A stretch of DNA of 64,000 nt from Sclerotinia nivalis (taxonomy: Eukaryota > Ascomycota > Leotiomycetes > Helotiales > Sclerotiniaceae), in assembly GCA_029531795.1 (NCBI GenBank), contig JAPEIS010000007.1:620001-684000 (forward strand). Direction: 5' to 3'. The translations under genes were made by a program, and so were the position numbers. This document shows positions 10,104 to 22,779 of the stretch, piece after piece (the stretch's first letter is position 1; each line of letters opens with the position of its first letter). Below the pieces are notes generated by a model that ran no database searches, was not told where the DNA came from, and was given only the letters and a program-made list of their open reading frames with translations.

Positions 10104-13100
10104 TATGAAAGATATGATATGATTTATTTGCAAAAAAGAATGGTACTGTGTATAGCAATGATGTTCAAAGGGAGGAATAAATGGGTATCTTGAAATGAAA
10201 AGCAGACCAAATCCAGGTATAGTAGAGAATAGGGAGAGAAGTATGCGAAAAGCAAATAAAGATGGTATGGATAAAGATTCGGAGAGACAACACCTACAAA
10301 TGAACCTCTATATCTATCTAATCAAGAACGTTTGAATGCCAAGACCATCTCGGGAGGATAGATCCATATAAACCCCTTCTCATGAATATTCAGGAACAAG
10401 GACCTCTAGAATTACGTAGACAAACGTTCTAGCCAGGATTGATCGATTGTACTCTACCCCAATTTCAACATGTAACATTTGAGATTCGCGGCCTGTTTAT
10501 CTTGCTTCGGCCGTAGGCGAAGAGATGCGAGGAGAAATTGTGGGGGTCTTGGGACATTAAGGAGGTTGAAATGAATATTGGATTGACGGGAAGCGCGCGT
10601 GCGTTTATAAGTCTTCTCGAAACTTGAGACTATCTTCACTAGAAGCTTTGGAAAATGGTGCATTTTCTGGTTGTATACGCTCGACATTTTACTACTATTA
10701 TGCTTGCAGTCTAGCCTTCCGCGAAGAAAGGTAGGGAAATGCACTAGGATGTTCTGGTGAAGAAGAGACATTCTGAAAGGCCTAGAAGGATATCGAAAAC
10801 CAACAAAAGGATGCGTCTACCTGCGCATAATACTTCTGCGAACATCTCTCCTCCATTACCCCATCATAGTATCACTAGTACGAACCAAATGAGTTTTATA
10901 AACTTAAAAAAAGCATTCAGCAGAATGAGGTATATGTGAGCAAGAAAGAATATGATTTGATCAGAAAAAGAATTAGTGTAGACAGGTAGATTATTTTCCA
11001 AGTTAGAATTATAACAATTTAGAGTATATATAATTTGATAAAACTACTTCTTCCGAACTAAATTCTGAATCACAATTTAAATTATAATTTAATATTTCTA
11101 AGTAAAAAGAATTTTACAATTTAGATTATGATTTAGAATTTCAATTATATAATATAGAATTTTAATTATATAATATAGAATTTTAATTATATAATATAGA
11201 ATTTTAATTGTATAGAATTTTAATTATATAGAATTTTAATTATATATTTAGTATTTTATATTTTACTAAGAATTATATATCTTAGAATTGTTCTCAAAGA
11301 ACGTAATATTAATAATCTTCTTTATTAGTTTTTAATAATTCATTCATATACAATATATTGAATATCAAATATATACAAATGATTTACTTATATATTGTAT
11401 TCTGTAAATCAAAAACAATCAAGCATTCATAGTGTCCAACAGTCAAAGAATAAATATAAGAATAATGGAGGTCTCTCTTCATTATAATAATGTGGATCGG
11501 ACCTGGATTCGAATTCGATTATTCCATGTCCTTCCCAAGGAAATGGAGAAAGTTGGTTGTCAATCTTTTCTTTCTGGAATAGCCAAGGTGCCAAGTACTG
11601 GTTGAGCTGGGTTACCAGGCTTCGGGAAGAAATGCTTGACCATGTAGACATGCTTTTCTATCTAAGTAGTATCCAGGGGTCACTTTCTTCTAACTTTTTC
11701 ATACCTTTGCTTACGAGGATACCGGTTTACATTTACCGGGCAAGAAAAGCGGTTTTGGAGGTGACCTTGCTAAGGTGGTGGTGTTAGTGTTTCAAGATTT
11801 CAAACCGATAAATTTTATGGAAGGAATCGCAGGATGTTCATCAATCTGTTGCATTATTGTTGGGGAAACATGGATTAGTTGTCCGGTGCCGGCATGTAAT
11901 AAACTTCTTATGTATATGGAAGCCTCCTACCGGTTTCTAATATACCTACCTACCATGGGTGATATTTTAATGATGGACAATGATGGACAATGATATTTAT
12001 ATACATGTGTTTCATCAGAGTGGATTAAACTTCATTTAAGGTTAGTGGATATATTCACATTTTATATGACGTCTTGGCTTACGACGCGGGCCCCGGTACA
12101 AAAGCCATCAATGATTCAAGCTGTAGAATCGAATTATGTGTAATTGAGTTTTGCTTGTTTGCGATTTGATTTATTTGGCACGTACTCGTAACTATAAAAA
12201 GATACAATATTGCGTGATGGCATTGCGTCTATTTGTATATTTATGTTCATTATTGGAGCTCAAGCTACTGTTTGCTATATTTGTTCGTTTGAGCTCTTAT
12301 ATTCTTCCAACTGACAATATTCGCAGCATGCGGCGACAGTATTTGACAGCACACGTGTATACAACTTGCAGTCGATCATAATATTCCGTGCATGTTGTGG
12401 ATACTAAAGAATCAACGGTCGATCAGCATAATCCAATATTCTATTGAGGGTCTCATCTGAAACCTTGCGACCTGGGGTCTAACCTTGAAAATCAAACCAT
12501 ATCAAGGTCTTATCAGCAAGAGAAGATTATGACTTGGAAAAATACCCTTGAACATGCCAAGGGCTGTCAATTACAATTATTTTGAAGCCCCTGTAATGGT
12601 GAAAAATCCAAACAACGGTCAGGACAGCAATCAAGTGTTTGCTCGAGGGATATGAACTTATGTTGCGAGATTACGAAAGATAAGTGCCAAGTACTTACTT
12701 CGGAGCTCAAAGATTGAACAAAAGATATTAAGACTGATGAGCCCCTTGTCGATCCTGGCTTGGTTACAATTTCGGGCAACTGGGAAAGATTCTGTCGTCA
12801 GCAGGGGATTGAGTATGTTTTTAGTCTACTTGAGATGTCGGAATAAGGTATTGATATTGATATTTTCATAAGTGCCATAGATTTTCATTGAAAGAGGATA
12901 ACAGATACATAATCTTTCAACTGAGCATCAAGTCCTTTGAGTCGCATGGAGAACTTCTATTGCTAGCCAGCACCAATCCTGTCATCAAGGAATTTTTTTT
13001 TGGAACCCGAATCCCTAAAAAACTTAGACTGATTGGTTGATGAAGCTCTATACATTTTCAAGTCAGAAATGCACAAATATGTCCACATATTATCTATTAG

Positions 13101-13675
13101 AGATTACCGTGACCGTATAACTATATAAGTAAGTGTTTTGGGGTAGATTCGTAAATTCTCCGTGACAGCTGCGATGCACTTTTCCTACCAAGAAGCACCG
13201 TTCTACTTTACTCCATTTTTGGCTTACCCTTCTCTTGAGTATGTGCTGTTTCATCACTTTTGGCCCTGTTGACAATCTGGACTGCAATTGCAATATCACA
13301 GCGGAGACATCGAGACCACACTATTTGATCTCATTGATTTTGTGCCGCTTAATTCTCAAGATTTGGGCTCCTTAGTTATTCTTGTGTTTCGCTGGTTTGA
13401 ATTTGTCGGGGAAGTGATATGAAAGTTAGAACCACTTTGGATCAGCAGAGCGAAAGGTGAGGCCGGAAATCGTGATGTAGAAGTCCAAAAATCGAATGCA
13501 ATGTGCATGGTATTTGGTTTGAATGTAGAGCCAAGAGCTCAGTTCGCTAGATTAAATATTAGAGAACGAATCATCCTTGTTTATTTAGGATGGTACTACA
13601 AGATGTTGGATTTGGATAGGATTAACGGTTCATAGGTATTTCCTTATTATATGCTTCGGCGTTTGTAGGGCGGGA
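10104..13675. other. Gene-free transition zone
   Basis: About 3.6 kb in which only short, unrelated frames are open. It starts with the promoter of the sulfotransferase-like gene. Composition drops to strongly AT at about 10,950-11,420 and recovers afterwards. The parts at 11.4-13.6 kb look like unique DNA or old decayed sequence with no recognisable domain. Confidence 0.45.
11136..11250. repeat. A/T-rich tandem repeat (units of about 21 then 16 bp)
   Basis: The unit TATATAATATAGAATTTTAAT is repeated about three times, followed by a shortened unit (TATAGAATTTTAATTA) about three times. It is a small AT minisatellite within the AT-rich transition zone and shows unit shortening toward its right end. 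No function is implied. Confidence 0.75.
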
Positions 13676-13857
13676 TCCATCCCCCAGGATTAGTTTTCAC
13701 TTCCCCCATTCAACTCAAAAGATTGAGTCCATCTCAATCACTCAAATTATATACTGAACCAGATCAATTAGCCAGCTTACTTTCATTATGTTACCTGCTA
13801 GGAGTTCGCAAGAGCCTCTAGCCATCTTAGATAGTCTTAGACTCAGTGTAGACGTTA

Positions 13858-13896
<39 letters not shown>
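13676..13896 (+). repeat. SINE-like repeat, left copy, ending in (CAAT)9
   Basis: About 220 bp that recurs in the same orientation at 33,037-33,240. Shared blocks include GGATTAGTTTTCACTTCCCC near the start and TTTTAGATAGTCTTAGACTC-type sequence near the end. It ends in nine perfect CAAT units (13,861-13,896). A short body with a simple-repeat 3' tail is the usual layout of a SINE. I could not find convincing pol III A and B boxes, so the class is uncertain. The two copies bracket the retroelement nest. Confidence 0.55.
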
Positions 13897-14779
13897 GGTT
13901 CATAGGAAGAAATCCTGGATAAAAACACTATTTTCTTGAGAATCTCATCGTTTGGACAAGCATCATGTGCCTGAGGGTTGCTCGTGTACTATGTTTCGCA
14001 TAAAGGCGCTGTAGATAGGGAATACTAGTAATTGGATATCAAGAGTATCTCAACTATCATTCAAAACCCCTGATTTTTAATACAGAGCGCTGCATGCAGA
14101 CGCTCAATATTAATTCATAAATCTTGCTGAGCAACGGCTTTACATCCACGTACATATCTCCTCATTACCACAAGACTCGACGTCAAATCAAGAGTTAGAA
14201 GGAACCAGGATATTAGCAGGGTGTATTGCAGGGCTACAGGGCTGAATCGATCGTCTATCACGCCATATTGATGGGCCGTTGCGTGATTGAGTAATTGAGT
14301 ACAATAGCTTGGAGAAGATTGACAGAATTGAATTGAATTAGATCCAAGTGCGGTGATTTTCTGCTTTTGTTCGCGGGGAAGAGGTATGCAGATTTGACAT
14401 TTGGAATTTGGTATCTAAATGGCGAGGAGGAAAGGATTAAGAACCTATAAGGATGAAAATGGGTTCTAGTTTTGATAGCTGGATAGTGGATGAGCGCTCA
14501 TCAGTGTTGGAAGGAAGTTGGAAATCCTGATAGACTGGTATCTGAGAGAGAGAGCAGATGGTGAAGATCACACAGAGAGATTCAGCAACGCAGCCATATC
14601 AGATTCTCTCATATCCCTCCTTAAATCTTTCGCAAGCACGGGATAGCTTGAGTGCTTGGAATTCTGTTACTATCTTCCATTCACCGCGGAAATCAATATT
14701 CTAATCTAGCTGTATCAAGGTCAATGGCCACACACAACAAATTTCGAAGAACAAAATTTCTTCGAAATACAATCAGTTC
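13897..14779. other. Unassigned DNA before the RIP-affected nest
   Basis: Ordinary composition with no supported gene. The abrupt change to A/T-skewed LINE sequence occurs at about 14,780. Confidence 0.4.
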
Positions 14780-15589
14780 TTCCCTTTATTTAATAAAGAA
14801 ATACTCCCAAAATTCATTCCAATTGTTCCCAAATGAATCGGCTCAGTAATTGTTGTGATATTGTCGTCGTCGTTCAAAACACAAAACTTATACGAAAATT
14901 CGTATAAAAACTCTTTCCAACTTTTTTCAATTTTTCTTCTTATTTGAATATATAAAACTCTGATAGGTTTATCAAGTCTAATAATAAACTCTCCAATAGA
15001 AGGATCCCTTGGATTATCTCCTGAATCTACTCTTTTACAAGTAATAATGATACTAGGTTCTCCAATATCCAATCCTTTTATTATTGATCCAATCCCCCCA
15101 TCCAGAAACCCCTTTACAATACAAAGATAATTTAATCTTTTGAATCCTATCTCAGTTTAATCTTTCAATTCGTAAAATCAATTGGATATTCTTAGTTCAG
15201 ATGATCCATTCCGATTCTTTGATAAATCGATTTCTTTTAAAATCAATAATAAACATTGTCGATAATCAATCAACTCCGGAATCAGGCAATTTAATCAATC
15301 AGGATCTAATTCTACAAAACCAAAAGAAGTTATTCAAAAAACTAAAGATCTTTTTATTCTAATTACCTCTTTGAAAAAGGAAATCGAAAAACAATCGAAG
15401 ATTCTAAATCTAATCGAAATATTCTGTAAATACTTCGAAAAAGGAAAATTGATAAGAGCTTCGAATATTATCACATTATAAATCTTTTATCTCGAAAAAA
15501 CTACCAAAAGGATTGAAAATCAAATCAATTATCTTTCCAACCTTCCCAATCAATCAATTACTCCTTCAACAAACGCTTCACCAATTGAC

Positions 15590-16440
15590 AAAGCAAACTA
15601 TACTACTGTTATCAAATCAATAAAGAAATGGAAAATAATTTCTAAAAGGAACTCTACAAAACAAAAGCCTGTAAAGCAAAAGAATGATGTTCTTAGTAAA
15701 CGATTAATTCTTATCAATCTATTTCTTCATCAATCCAATTCTTTTATATTATTATATACAAGAAACAAGATCAATGAAGCTTTCAAAAAGGTTAGTATTA
15801 ACGGATCAGTTATTTCGACTATTATTACAATTAGAAGTAACAATATTATTCTAATTATTAATAACCCTTTCAATACATAATTCCTTATAGAAAAAAAAGA
15901 AATCTGGAATTGTATCCTCGAATCAGAAAGACTTCAAATCAATAAATTATGGTACAAAGTGATTATATATAAGATCCCAATCAAGGAATTCTTTGGTTCA
16001 AAAGGAATGGATTTGATTAAAAACGAAATTAAAACCTTCAATTCAGGGTTCATTATAATAGGTACCCTTTATTGGCTTATTAATGTTTCTAAAAAAGCTA
16101 ATCAACAAAAAGGAGCAATTGTGATTGTATTTGCTATACAAAAGGAAGCAGAATTACCCATTCGAAAAAGACTATATATCGCTGGTATTAGCGTCAGAGT
16201 TGAAAGATTCTATTCTTCTATCCCTTCCTCTCAATACAATAAATGTCAAGGATTCGGTTATAACGAATCATATTGCAAAAAACCTTCAGTTTGTGGACTT
16301 TGTAGTAATAATCATGCTACAGTTGATCATTTTTGTTTAATTTGTCAAGCTAAAGGCAAATCTTGTTAGCATTTAGTGATCAAATGCGTTAATTGCAAAG
16401 GAGAGTATAAAGCTAGCTTTAAAGTATGCGAAATATACTA
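15590..16440 (+). pseudogene. LINE 1 ORF1 remnant with CCHC-type zinc knuckles
   Basis: The longest surviving open stretch is 15,959-16,369. It contains KCQGFGYNESYCKKPSVC, then GLCSNNHATVDHFC and ICQAKGKSC, followed across a stop by VNCKGEYKASFKVC. These spaced Cys and His residues form two to three zinc knuckles as in Tad1-type ORF1 proteins, which bind the element RNA. The upstream gag-like body is readable across stops from about 15,590. It is not functional as it stands. Confidence 0.7.
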
Positions 16441-16469
16441 AACAACCGTTCGGAAATCCAATTAATGTT

Positions 16470-17200
16470 ATACAATAATATTCGTATTCTTCAAATCAAT
16501 CTAAACAAGAGCCCTCAAGTTACCGAAAGTGCTCTTTAATTTGTTTTAGAATTCGATATCGATCTTATAATCATTCAAGAACCTTGGATCCTTTCAAACT
16601 TTGAGAAAGATTACTTTTCAATTAGATTGATTGCTTATTCTAGCTTTTCCCAACTCCTTCCAAATTATCCTTCGAACCTTCGTCCCTGTATAATGATCTA
16701 CATCTCGAAAGAATTCAAACTGTTAGTAGCTTTAACCCCCAACTCTCCCAAAGATACAGATATTCAAATTATCGATATCACTTAGGGAAATCACACGATT
16801 CAATTATTCAATATATATAATGAAACTGATCAAGCTAAAAAGAAAGGTTATATTATCGAAAGATATCTTTTCAATACTCCTCTTTTTCATTATACTATTC
16901 TTACAAAGGACTTCAACTTTTACTATCTTTAATGAAACTCTTTTTCAAACAAAAACTCGAATGTTGATCAATTAATTGAATAGTTCGAAGACCAAAATTT
17001 TATTTTTCTCAATGAACCAGGGATTAGTACTTTCTATCGAACTAATATAACAAATCCAAGTGTTTTAGATCTTATATTAACTATTGAAACAATATCCTCC
17101 AATATTATTGATTAGTAAGTTCTTTCTGATCTTGGTTTAGATCATTTAGGGATTCTGTTTAAAATGAAAAATATTTCATTTTATACTACGAATATTGCTT
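16470..17200 (+). pseudogene. LINE 1 ORF2 endonuclease (EEP) remnant
   Basis: The conceptual frame reads RILQINLNKSP at the start, then DLIIIQEPWI, whose Glu-Pro-Trp block is the catalytic region of APE-like retroelement endonucleases, followed by RPCIMIYIS. Stops interrupt the frame. This domain would nick the target DNA for target-primed reverse transcription. Confidence 0.65.
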
Positions 17201-17989
17201 TATTAACAAAATTCAATACAAAACTAATAAATTAAAACAAATTTGTATTAACCTTCGAAATTGAGATAGCTACATTAACAATCCTCAATTCGAACAAATA
17301 CTTCAATCTCTTTACTCTAAAATCTGATTCTTTCGATTCTTTTTTTAACAAAAATCTGTATATACAAATATTAAATAAAACTGCAATAGAATTTATTCGA
17401 ATTATTATCAATTCAGCAAACGTTAGTATACCTAAATCCAAATCGATCAAAAAAGTAAAGCCTTAATGATCTTCAGAATTGAAAGCTTTTTGTAAACAAT
17501 TCTCATTAGTATATAAGAATACTAAACGATACTTTAAAAATAATATATTCAAAAAAAATCTACCAATCAACAAGGAATCATTACTTTCAAGCTATTAAAA
17601 CAGCAAAAAAGAATCACTAAAACGAATTCCTTGAAAAAAAGAATACTCAAACGATCTTCAAAACAATATCATATACAAAAGATCTTCGAATCGAAAGGAT
17701 CCTGAATATTCAATTTAGTTTCTTTTAATTTGAAAACTCATTCGAAGGAAAATGTTCGGTTTTCAGATCTATCCTTTTCTTTCCCCCCCTATATATAATT
17801 ATATTTGAATGGGAAGGATATAAATAATCGAAAAAATGAAAATAACCTGATCTCATTGAAAATGAATTTTTCAATATTTGCTCGATTAAAATCAAAAGAA
17901 AGATTCCTGATCTAAACAGAATTATTTAAAAGATCATTATTCGAATTTACAAAGCAATCCCAAAAGCTTTTTTTACTCTTTTCAACAAT

Positions 17990-19180
17990 TTGATTAATCT
18001 CGGTTATCATCCTTCTTGCTGGAAACAAACTATTAAAGCTATATTCAAAAAACCTTCGAAATCAGATTATTCTATTCCAAAAGTATATAAAGTTATCGCT
18101 TTTTTGAATTGTTTAAACAAGATAAGTGAAAGAATATTAGCTTAAAGGTTTAGCTATTTTGTTGAAACAACAAAACTACTTTATTATTCCCAAATGAATA
18201 GAAAACAAAAGAAATCAGCTATCGATATAATAATCCTACTTATTACCAAAATCGAAAGGAATTCAAGAAACAAAAAGAAAACCTCAACTTTTTTTCTAGA
18301 TATCAAAAGGACCTTCGATTATATATCCAAAAATCAACTCTTAGATATCTACAAGAATCTCAATCTTCCAATTAATCTTATTATATAGATCTCATTATTT
18401 TTGGAAAAAAGATTATTCAAACTTTCGTTCGATAGTTAAACCGAAGCTTTTAAACTAATCAATACCGGAATCCCTTAAGGAAATCCAATCTCATCAATCC
18501 TTTTCCTAATCTATATTCAAGATCTCTTTCAATCGAATTTGATTGAATATCTTTCGTATATTGATAATATAACCATAATCATTTATTCTTCAAACTAAAA
18601 AAAGAACATTTTTTCCCTCGAAAAAACAATTAAACAAATTTATATTCTCGATGAGAAAAACGCTATTCAATTCGATTTAGCAAAGACAGAATTAATACAT
18701 TTCTCCACATCCAAATACACTAAAGATACTTCAATCAAACTCCCAAATTCTAAGATTATACAACCTTCATCATTAATCAAATAATTAAAAATATAATTCG
18801 ATCCCGACCTCAACTTCAAACAACATATTACTATTCGAACAATTCAAGTTAAAGCTTCATTCTATCGAATAACCAAATTAACTAATACTAAAAAAGAACT
18901 AAACCCTAAAGCACTAAAACAACTCTATATAGCATATATCATTAGTATAATTAATTACAGATCAATCATCTAATGAAAAGATCAAGCTTCATTCAAAAAG
19001 ACTCTTCAATTACTCCAGAATCTTATTCTACATAAGATTCTAAAAGTCTTCAAAACCTCACCAATAAAGCTAATAGAAATAAAAACCGCTTTATACCCTT
19101 CAAAGATCAAATTAAACATTGAAATCAAACAATATACTTTCAGATTGTTGAAAATCTCGTCTTCCCATTCTATTAATACA
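17990..19180 (+). pseudogene. LINE 1 ORF2 reverse transcriptase remnant
   Basis: Readable blocks in order are NLGYHPSCWKQTIKAIFKKP, STFFLDIKRTFDYISKNQLL (A motif region), GIPQGNPISSILFLIYIQDLF (B motif region) and YIDNITII near 18,556, which corresponds to the Y-x-D-D catalytic box with the second Asp changed to Asn. A thumb-like region with INLNFKQH and ALKQLYIAYI-type blocks follows. The Asp-to-Asn change fits G-to-A decay. Confidence 0.7.
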
Positions 19181-19181
19181 A

Positions 19182-19394
19182 TATCACGGAGGCAGCAGAC
19201 AGGATAACAGAAATCACTTTTATTGATAAGACGTAGCTCGAAGAGCTACGTTTCTATAGAAGGAACGGTTCCTTAAACACATTTATGTGTAGCGCTAGCC
19301 CCGACCGGGGCTAGCCTACACTTATCCGAGGTCCGACTCCTACGGGTCGGAACCCGAGCGGTCTCCGTATACCATATACGGGGACCCCGTGACA
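19182..19394 (-). mobile_element. 213-bp multi-hairpin element, copy A
   Basis: This is one of three equal-length copies. It is flanked by the perfect 5-bp duplication TACAA (19,177-19,181 and 19,395-19,399). Termini are TATCACGG on the left and CCGTGACA on the right; read from the other strand it starts TGTCACGGGG. It is packed with consecutive hairpins: 19,231-19,251 (9-bp arms, GAA loop), 19,260-19,274 (7-bp arms), 19,277-19,290 (6-bp arms), 19,285-19,321 (9-bp GCTAGCCCC arms extended by GTGTAG/CTACAC), 19,332-19,351 and 19,361-19,384 (10-bp arms with one mismatch). GC content is far above the host LINE. There is no ORF. It sits in the LINE 1 ORF2. Strand is set by the TG end. Confidence 0.88.
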
Positions 19395-19596
19395 TACAAT
19401 TATAAATAAACTAATTACTAAAAGAAAAACTCTAAATACAATAACAATCCTTCAAAGGAAACTATCAAAACTTATTCAGTTTAAAAAAATCATAAAATCA
19501 ATCGAAGAAGATTTCGATCCTTTAATTCTAGAAAAGATCGATCATTTTCACTTCCCTCTTTAGAAAAGGAATACTTCATACAAAATCAATATCAAT

Positions 19597-19759
19597 TGTT
19601 ACGGGTTCATCTCCCTTCACCTGCACGTGATCATGCGTGCCTTAGGCATACATGCATACACTCACTTTTATATAGTCAGGTCACCTCCTTGATCTTCTTC
19701 TCCTCCTCGTAGTACAATAATAGATCAAATCTATATATACCTTTTCCCTTATTGTGATA
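19597..19759 (+). repeat. 163-bp LTR, left copy
   Basis: This begins TGTTACGGGTTCATC and ends GTGATA. It matches 31,642-31,804 over its full length, both being 163 bp, with differences that are mostly transitions. The left copy is less decayed than the right. Preceding sequence ATCAA resembles ATCAG after the right copy, a possible 5-bp target duplication with one transition. The pair bounds a 12.2-kb element inserted in LINE 1. Confidence 0.75.
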
Positions 19760-20792
19760 GTTTGTACTACCCTTTCAAAGGCTCCATCATTTTACGAAAT
19801 GATCTGGCCTTGCCAAATCATTTGCAGGCTTCTTGTTACGCCGCTACAATCCTTTATCATTAAGAAGTGATCAAGGGACTTATAGAAAGGCCGTGGTGGT
19901 TTCTACTAAAGATCAAACAGGGGCTTGGTGAGAATGAAAGATATAACGATTGTATTGTATAGTAACTATAGTGTTTAAACTAATGATTGTTCTTGAGCAC
20001 GAAGCTCTACAAATAAAGGAATCCATCCTGCTTATATAGATCTTCGTACTTGGGAGCTCTAGGAGCCCTCGAAACTCCAATGCTCCATGCTCCATCACAT
20101 GATCTGATACTAACATGGTCTGTACTCGTTTGTTCCTACGATCACCTTGGCCGGCGAAGACGGATCTCTCACCTGTACGCGGTGCTGGCTACGAACTGGT
20201 GATGCTTTTGGCATTCATCTGAGCTGACGAGAGAACGCGTGGCAGAGCTGGAAGGGCTGGATTGGGTTGAGAATTGGGGTTTTTCATAAGGGCGAAAATT
20301 TTTCATTTCACTTCACTAGCCAACAGCGATCAGAACAGAGGATCATATTGCGATAATGATAATTAGCAACAAAGCCATCATTCGTTTTAGCTAGGTGTAC
20401 GACTTGATGCTCTGTACGACTATCGACATGGACGATTGACTTCTCTGGAGTATTTTGTAGGATTTTCATGTCGGAAGAAAATAATAATCGGGAACTGATC
20501 TTCTTCGGCATCCTGAACGATTCGAACCTAAAGTTTATTACAATCTCGATTTGTGGTAGAGGTAGGTAGTAGGAAACTATGAAAGGGCAAAGAGAATAGG
20601 GGGACAACGATGCTCGAGTGAACCTTAATCTGCAAAGGCAGGCCCGAGGATATCCCCGGATTATAATTGGCTACGAGGTTTCGCATAAAAACGGATTGTT
20701 ATAAGGGATGAGAGGGAAAACGATTGGAATATTTGGTTATACTATAAAGGATGTGGATTAGGGAAGAGAGATTATATAGATTAGAGACGATC
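19760..20792. other. About 1-kb RIP-free patch inside the LTR element
   Basis: Between the left LTR and the first 258-bp repeat lies about 1 kb with ordinary base composition, unlike the AT-skewed DNA on both sides. Retroelement gag would be expected here, but no gag, zinc knuckle or other domain is readable. The longest frame (minus strand, 20,308-20,607) has no early ATG. A 7-bp hairpin (ATCATTT/AAATGAT) lies near 19,787-19,804. It may be captured host DNA or a low-copy non-coding internal region. Confidence 0.45.
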
Positions 20793-21050
20793 TACTATAT
20801 TAAAGAAAACAACTGATATATCCGTTCGAGGGATTAACTCAATACGCAACGGCAATCATATAAATCCTGTTGAAGCATATAATATATTCATTAAATTAGC
20901 ATTTTTCCCTGAAAAGGGTTTTTATATAGTTAGCTCAGAAACCCAGGGGCCTTCCTCCCCTAGCGTCCTTTGTCCCAATTGGGAATTTGAGGCCTGTGCT
21001 TCGCACAGAGCCTCGGACGAAAAATATCACACATACACTACGATCACCTT
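20793..21050 (+). repeat. Direct repeat of about 250 bp, left copy (flanks LINE 2)
   Basis: It matches 26,665-27,126 once the 213-bp hairpin insertion and its duplication are removed. It contains GGGATTAACTCAATAC, a CCCAGGGGCC...CCCC stem, the palindrome TCCCAATTGGGA and a GGCCTGTGC/GCACAGAGCC hairpin. It ends near ATATCACACA...CACTACGA. The left copy shows the empty hairpin-insertion site. Whether these are LTRs of another element or an internal regulatory or 5' UTR module is not settled. Confidence 0.65.
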
Positions 21051-22779
21051 TGAAGGGGAGATATTTTCGAAAAATTGAATTTTTCGAAAAACGCGTTTAT
21101 TATCGCGTTTTATTGATCAATCGATCGTTCTTATCATCTATAGGATTTAAAAACGAAACTTTTCAGCCCCGGCAGGCACTGTACAGACGTGTTTCCGCCA
21201 CCATACCTCCCGCCCCCTCGACCCTTTTCCTCTCCCAAGCCCTCATTAATACAGTTAATACTACTACTAATAGAGCAAATGAAGATCAACAGATTTTTAG
21301 CCCCATCGCTTCGCTATAGAACGACTATCTCAATACCGAAGCAATTCGGACTCTCCCTACCCGACTTCGAAAACCCTTGATTACGTTATGTACCGATATC
21401 TCTCTTACAGTAAACAAGTACTTCGATATATTTATCAATGGATTTCATTCTCCTCGATTTATCAAATCTTTTATTAAAACTTTTATCAATCTTTTTAATC
21501 TTGATACACAAATCTTTCAATCAGTATTTGCATTTGAAATTGTTAAACCTATAAGAGGCCTTTCTACAATTCAATATTTCAAGGATTCCATTTATGCTTA
21601 AAAGATTGCAACTCTTTTATTATCAATTATACAACCTACAAACCCAAAAACTGGGAACCGAATTGGATCTCAATCCAAAACTCAATTTCAAATCTTATAC
21701 AAAACTGATACTTGCCTTTTTGTTTGAATTGGATTCGATTATCCAGTTCGAAAAGTTGGTTTTTTTGTTGTATTTAGTGTATTGAAAGGACAATTAGGAA
21801 ACGATACTAAACTTCTGAAAAAAATCCAAACAATAAATACTGGGTTTGTATTATATACGAACTCTTTAGCGAATTTAATAGCTTTAGAAAACCTTTCAAA
21901 TATAATCGAAAAAGTATTCGAAACTTGTAAAATCGAACGATAATAATTATGGATTATATATCGATTGAATTATATTCTATGAACTATTACAACTCTGGAA
22001 GATTTACAACAATTGATCATCGTCCCAATCGAATCGGAAACTATATTCGACATTATCAACGATAATACAGGATAATAAGCGATCCAAGCAATTGAATTTA
22101 TATAAAGCAAAGAATCCGGATTGTATAATTCTATTTGATTCTTGAGTTTTTTAGTTTTGCAATATATAACCTTTTTTAAGAATCTTTGGATTTTAGGAAT
22201 TATAATTAATACTTTCCAAATTGTTTTCAAACCCAAGATAATCTAATGTATTCGATACTTTCAATGGTATAATACTCGAACTTGCTTTTATCCAGAAAGA
22301 TACTGAATCTATGGTACAATCGAATATACAGAAAAGAATCATTCAATCTGATACAATACAATCTATATTTGCCCAACGAGGTGCCTATATTGTAGAAGCC
22401 CTTATTCTGCAAACAATCTATATTGCCCCTTTTGTCTTACTAACAAAGGCTTCAAAAGCAAATCGGAAAAACAAACTATCCAGAAAACCTCAAAAGAAAC
22501 TAGGGCTAGAACTTATGCTAATACAAAATACTCTCAAACCCCAAAAGCCGATTCCCCTATAAAGGAATCTATTACTTCTTTAACTCCAATCCGAATTCCT
22601 TCGATACTATCTTCATTGATACCACCCCCTTTTAATCTTTCTAATCGTTTCATTATATTAAAAGCTTTTCCTTTTCCGATTCCTTTTAATATATAATTCT
22701 AAATTATCTTCTAAATCATTGATCATTTTATAAACTAATATAGCCAAAAACACTATTTTATATAAATTAGTACTTTCCT

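Larger units (their letters stand above)
14780..19596 (+). mobile_element. Tad1-like LINE 1, 5' part (RIP-decayed)
   Basis: A decayed non-LTR retrotransposon reading rightward. The order is ORF1 (about 15,590-16,440) with a gag-like region and zinc knuckles, then ORF2 with an endonuclease (about 16,470-17,200) and reverse transcriptase (about 17,990-19,180). A 213-bp hairpin element is inserted at 19,182. After it the ORF2 frame resumes to 19,596, where an LTR element begins. The missing 3' part (RNase H) reappears at 31,805. Many in-frame stops and frameshifts, with TAA/TAG in place of expected Gln/Trp codons, point to RIP. The clade call (Tad1) rests on the ORF1 knuckles plus the EEP-RT-RNase H order. 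Confidence 0.75.

Noticed and set aside
14652..15072. Short frames on both strands at the left edge of LINE 1
   Set aside because: They are fragments of decayed LINE 5' sequence with no domain content of their own.
19182..19394. Hairpin element as a CRISPR array or tRNA cluster
   Set aside because: The stems all differ in sequence with no fixed repeat-spacer pattern, and no cloverleaf or acceptor stem can be drawn. The 5-bp duplications show it is a mobile element.
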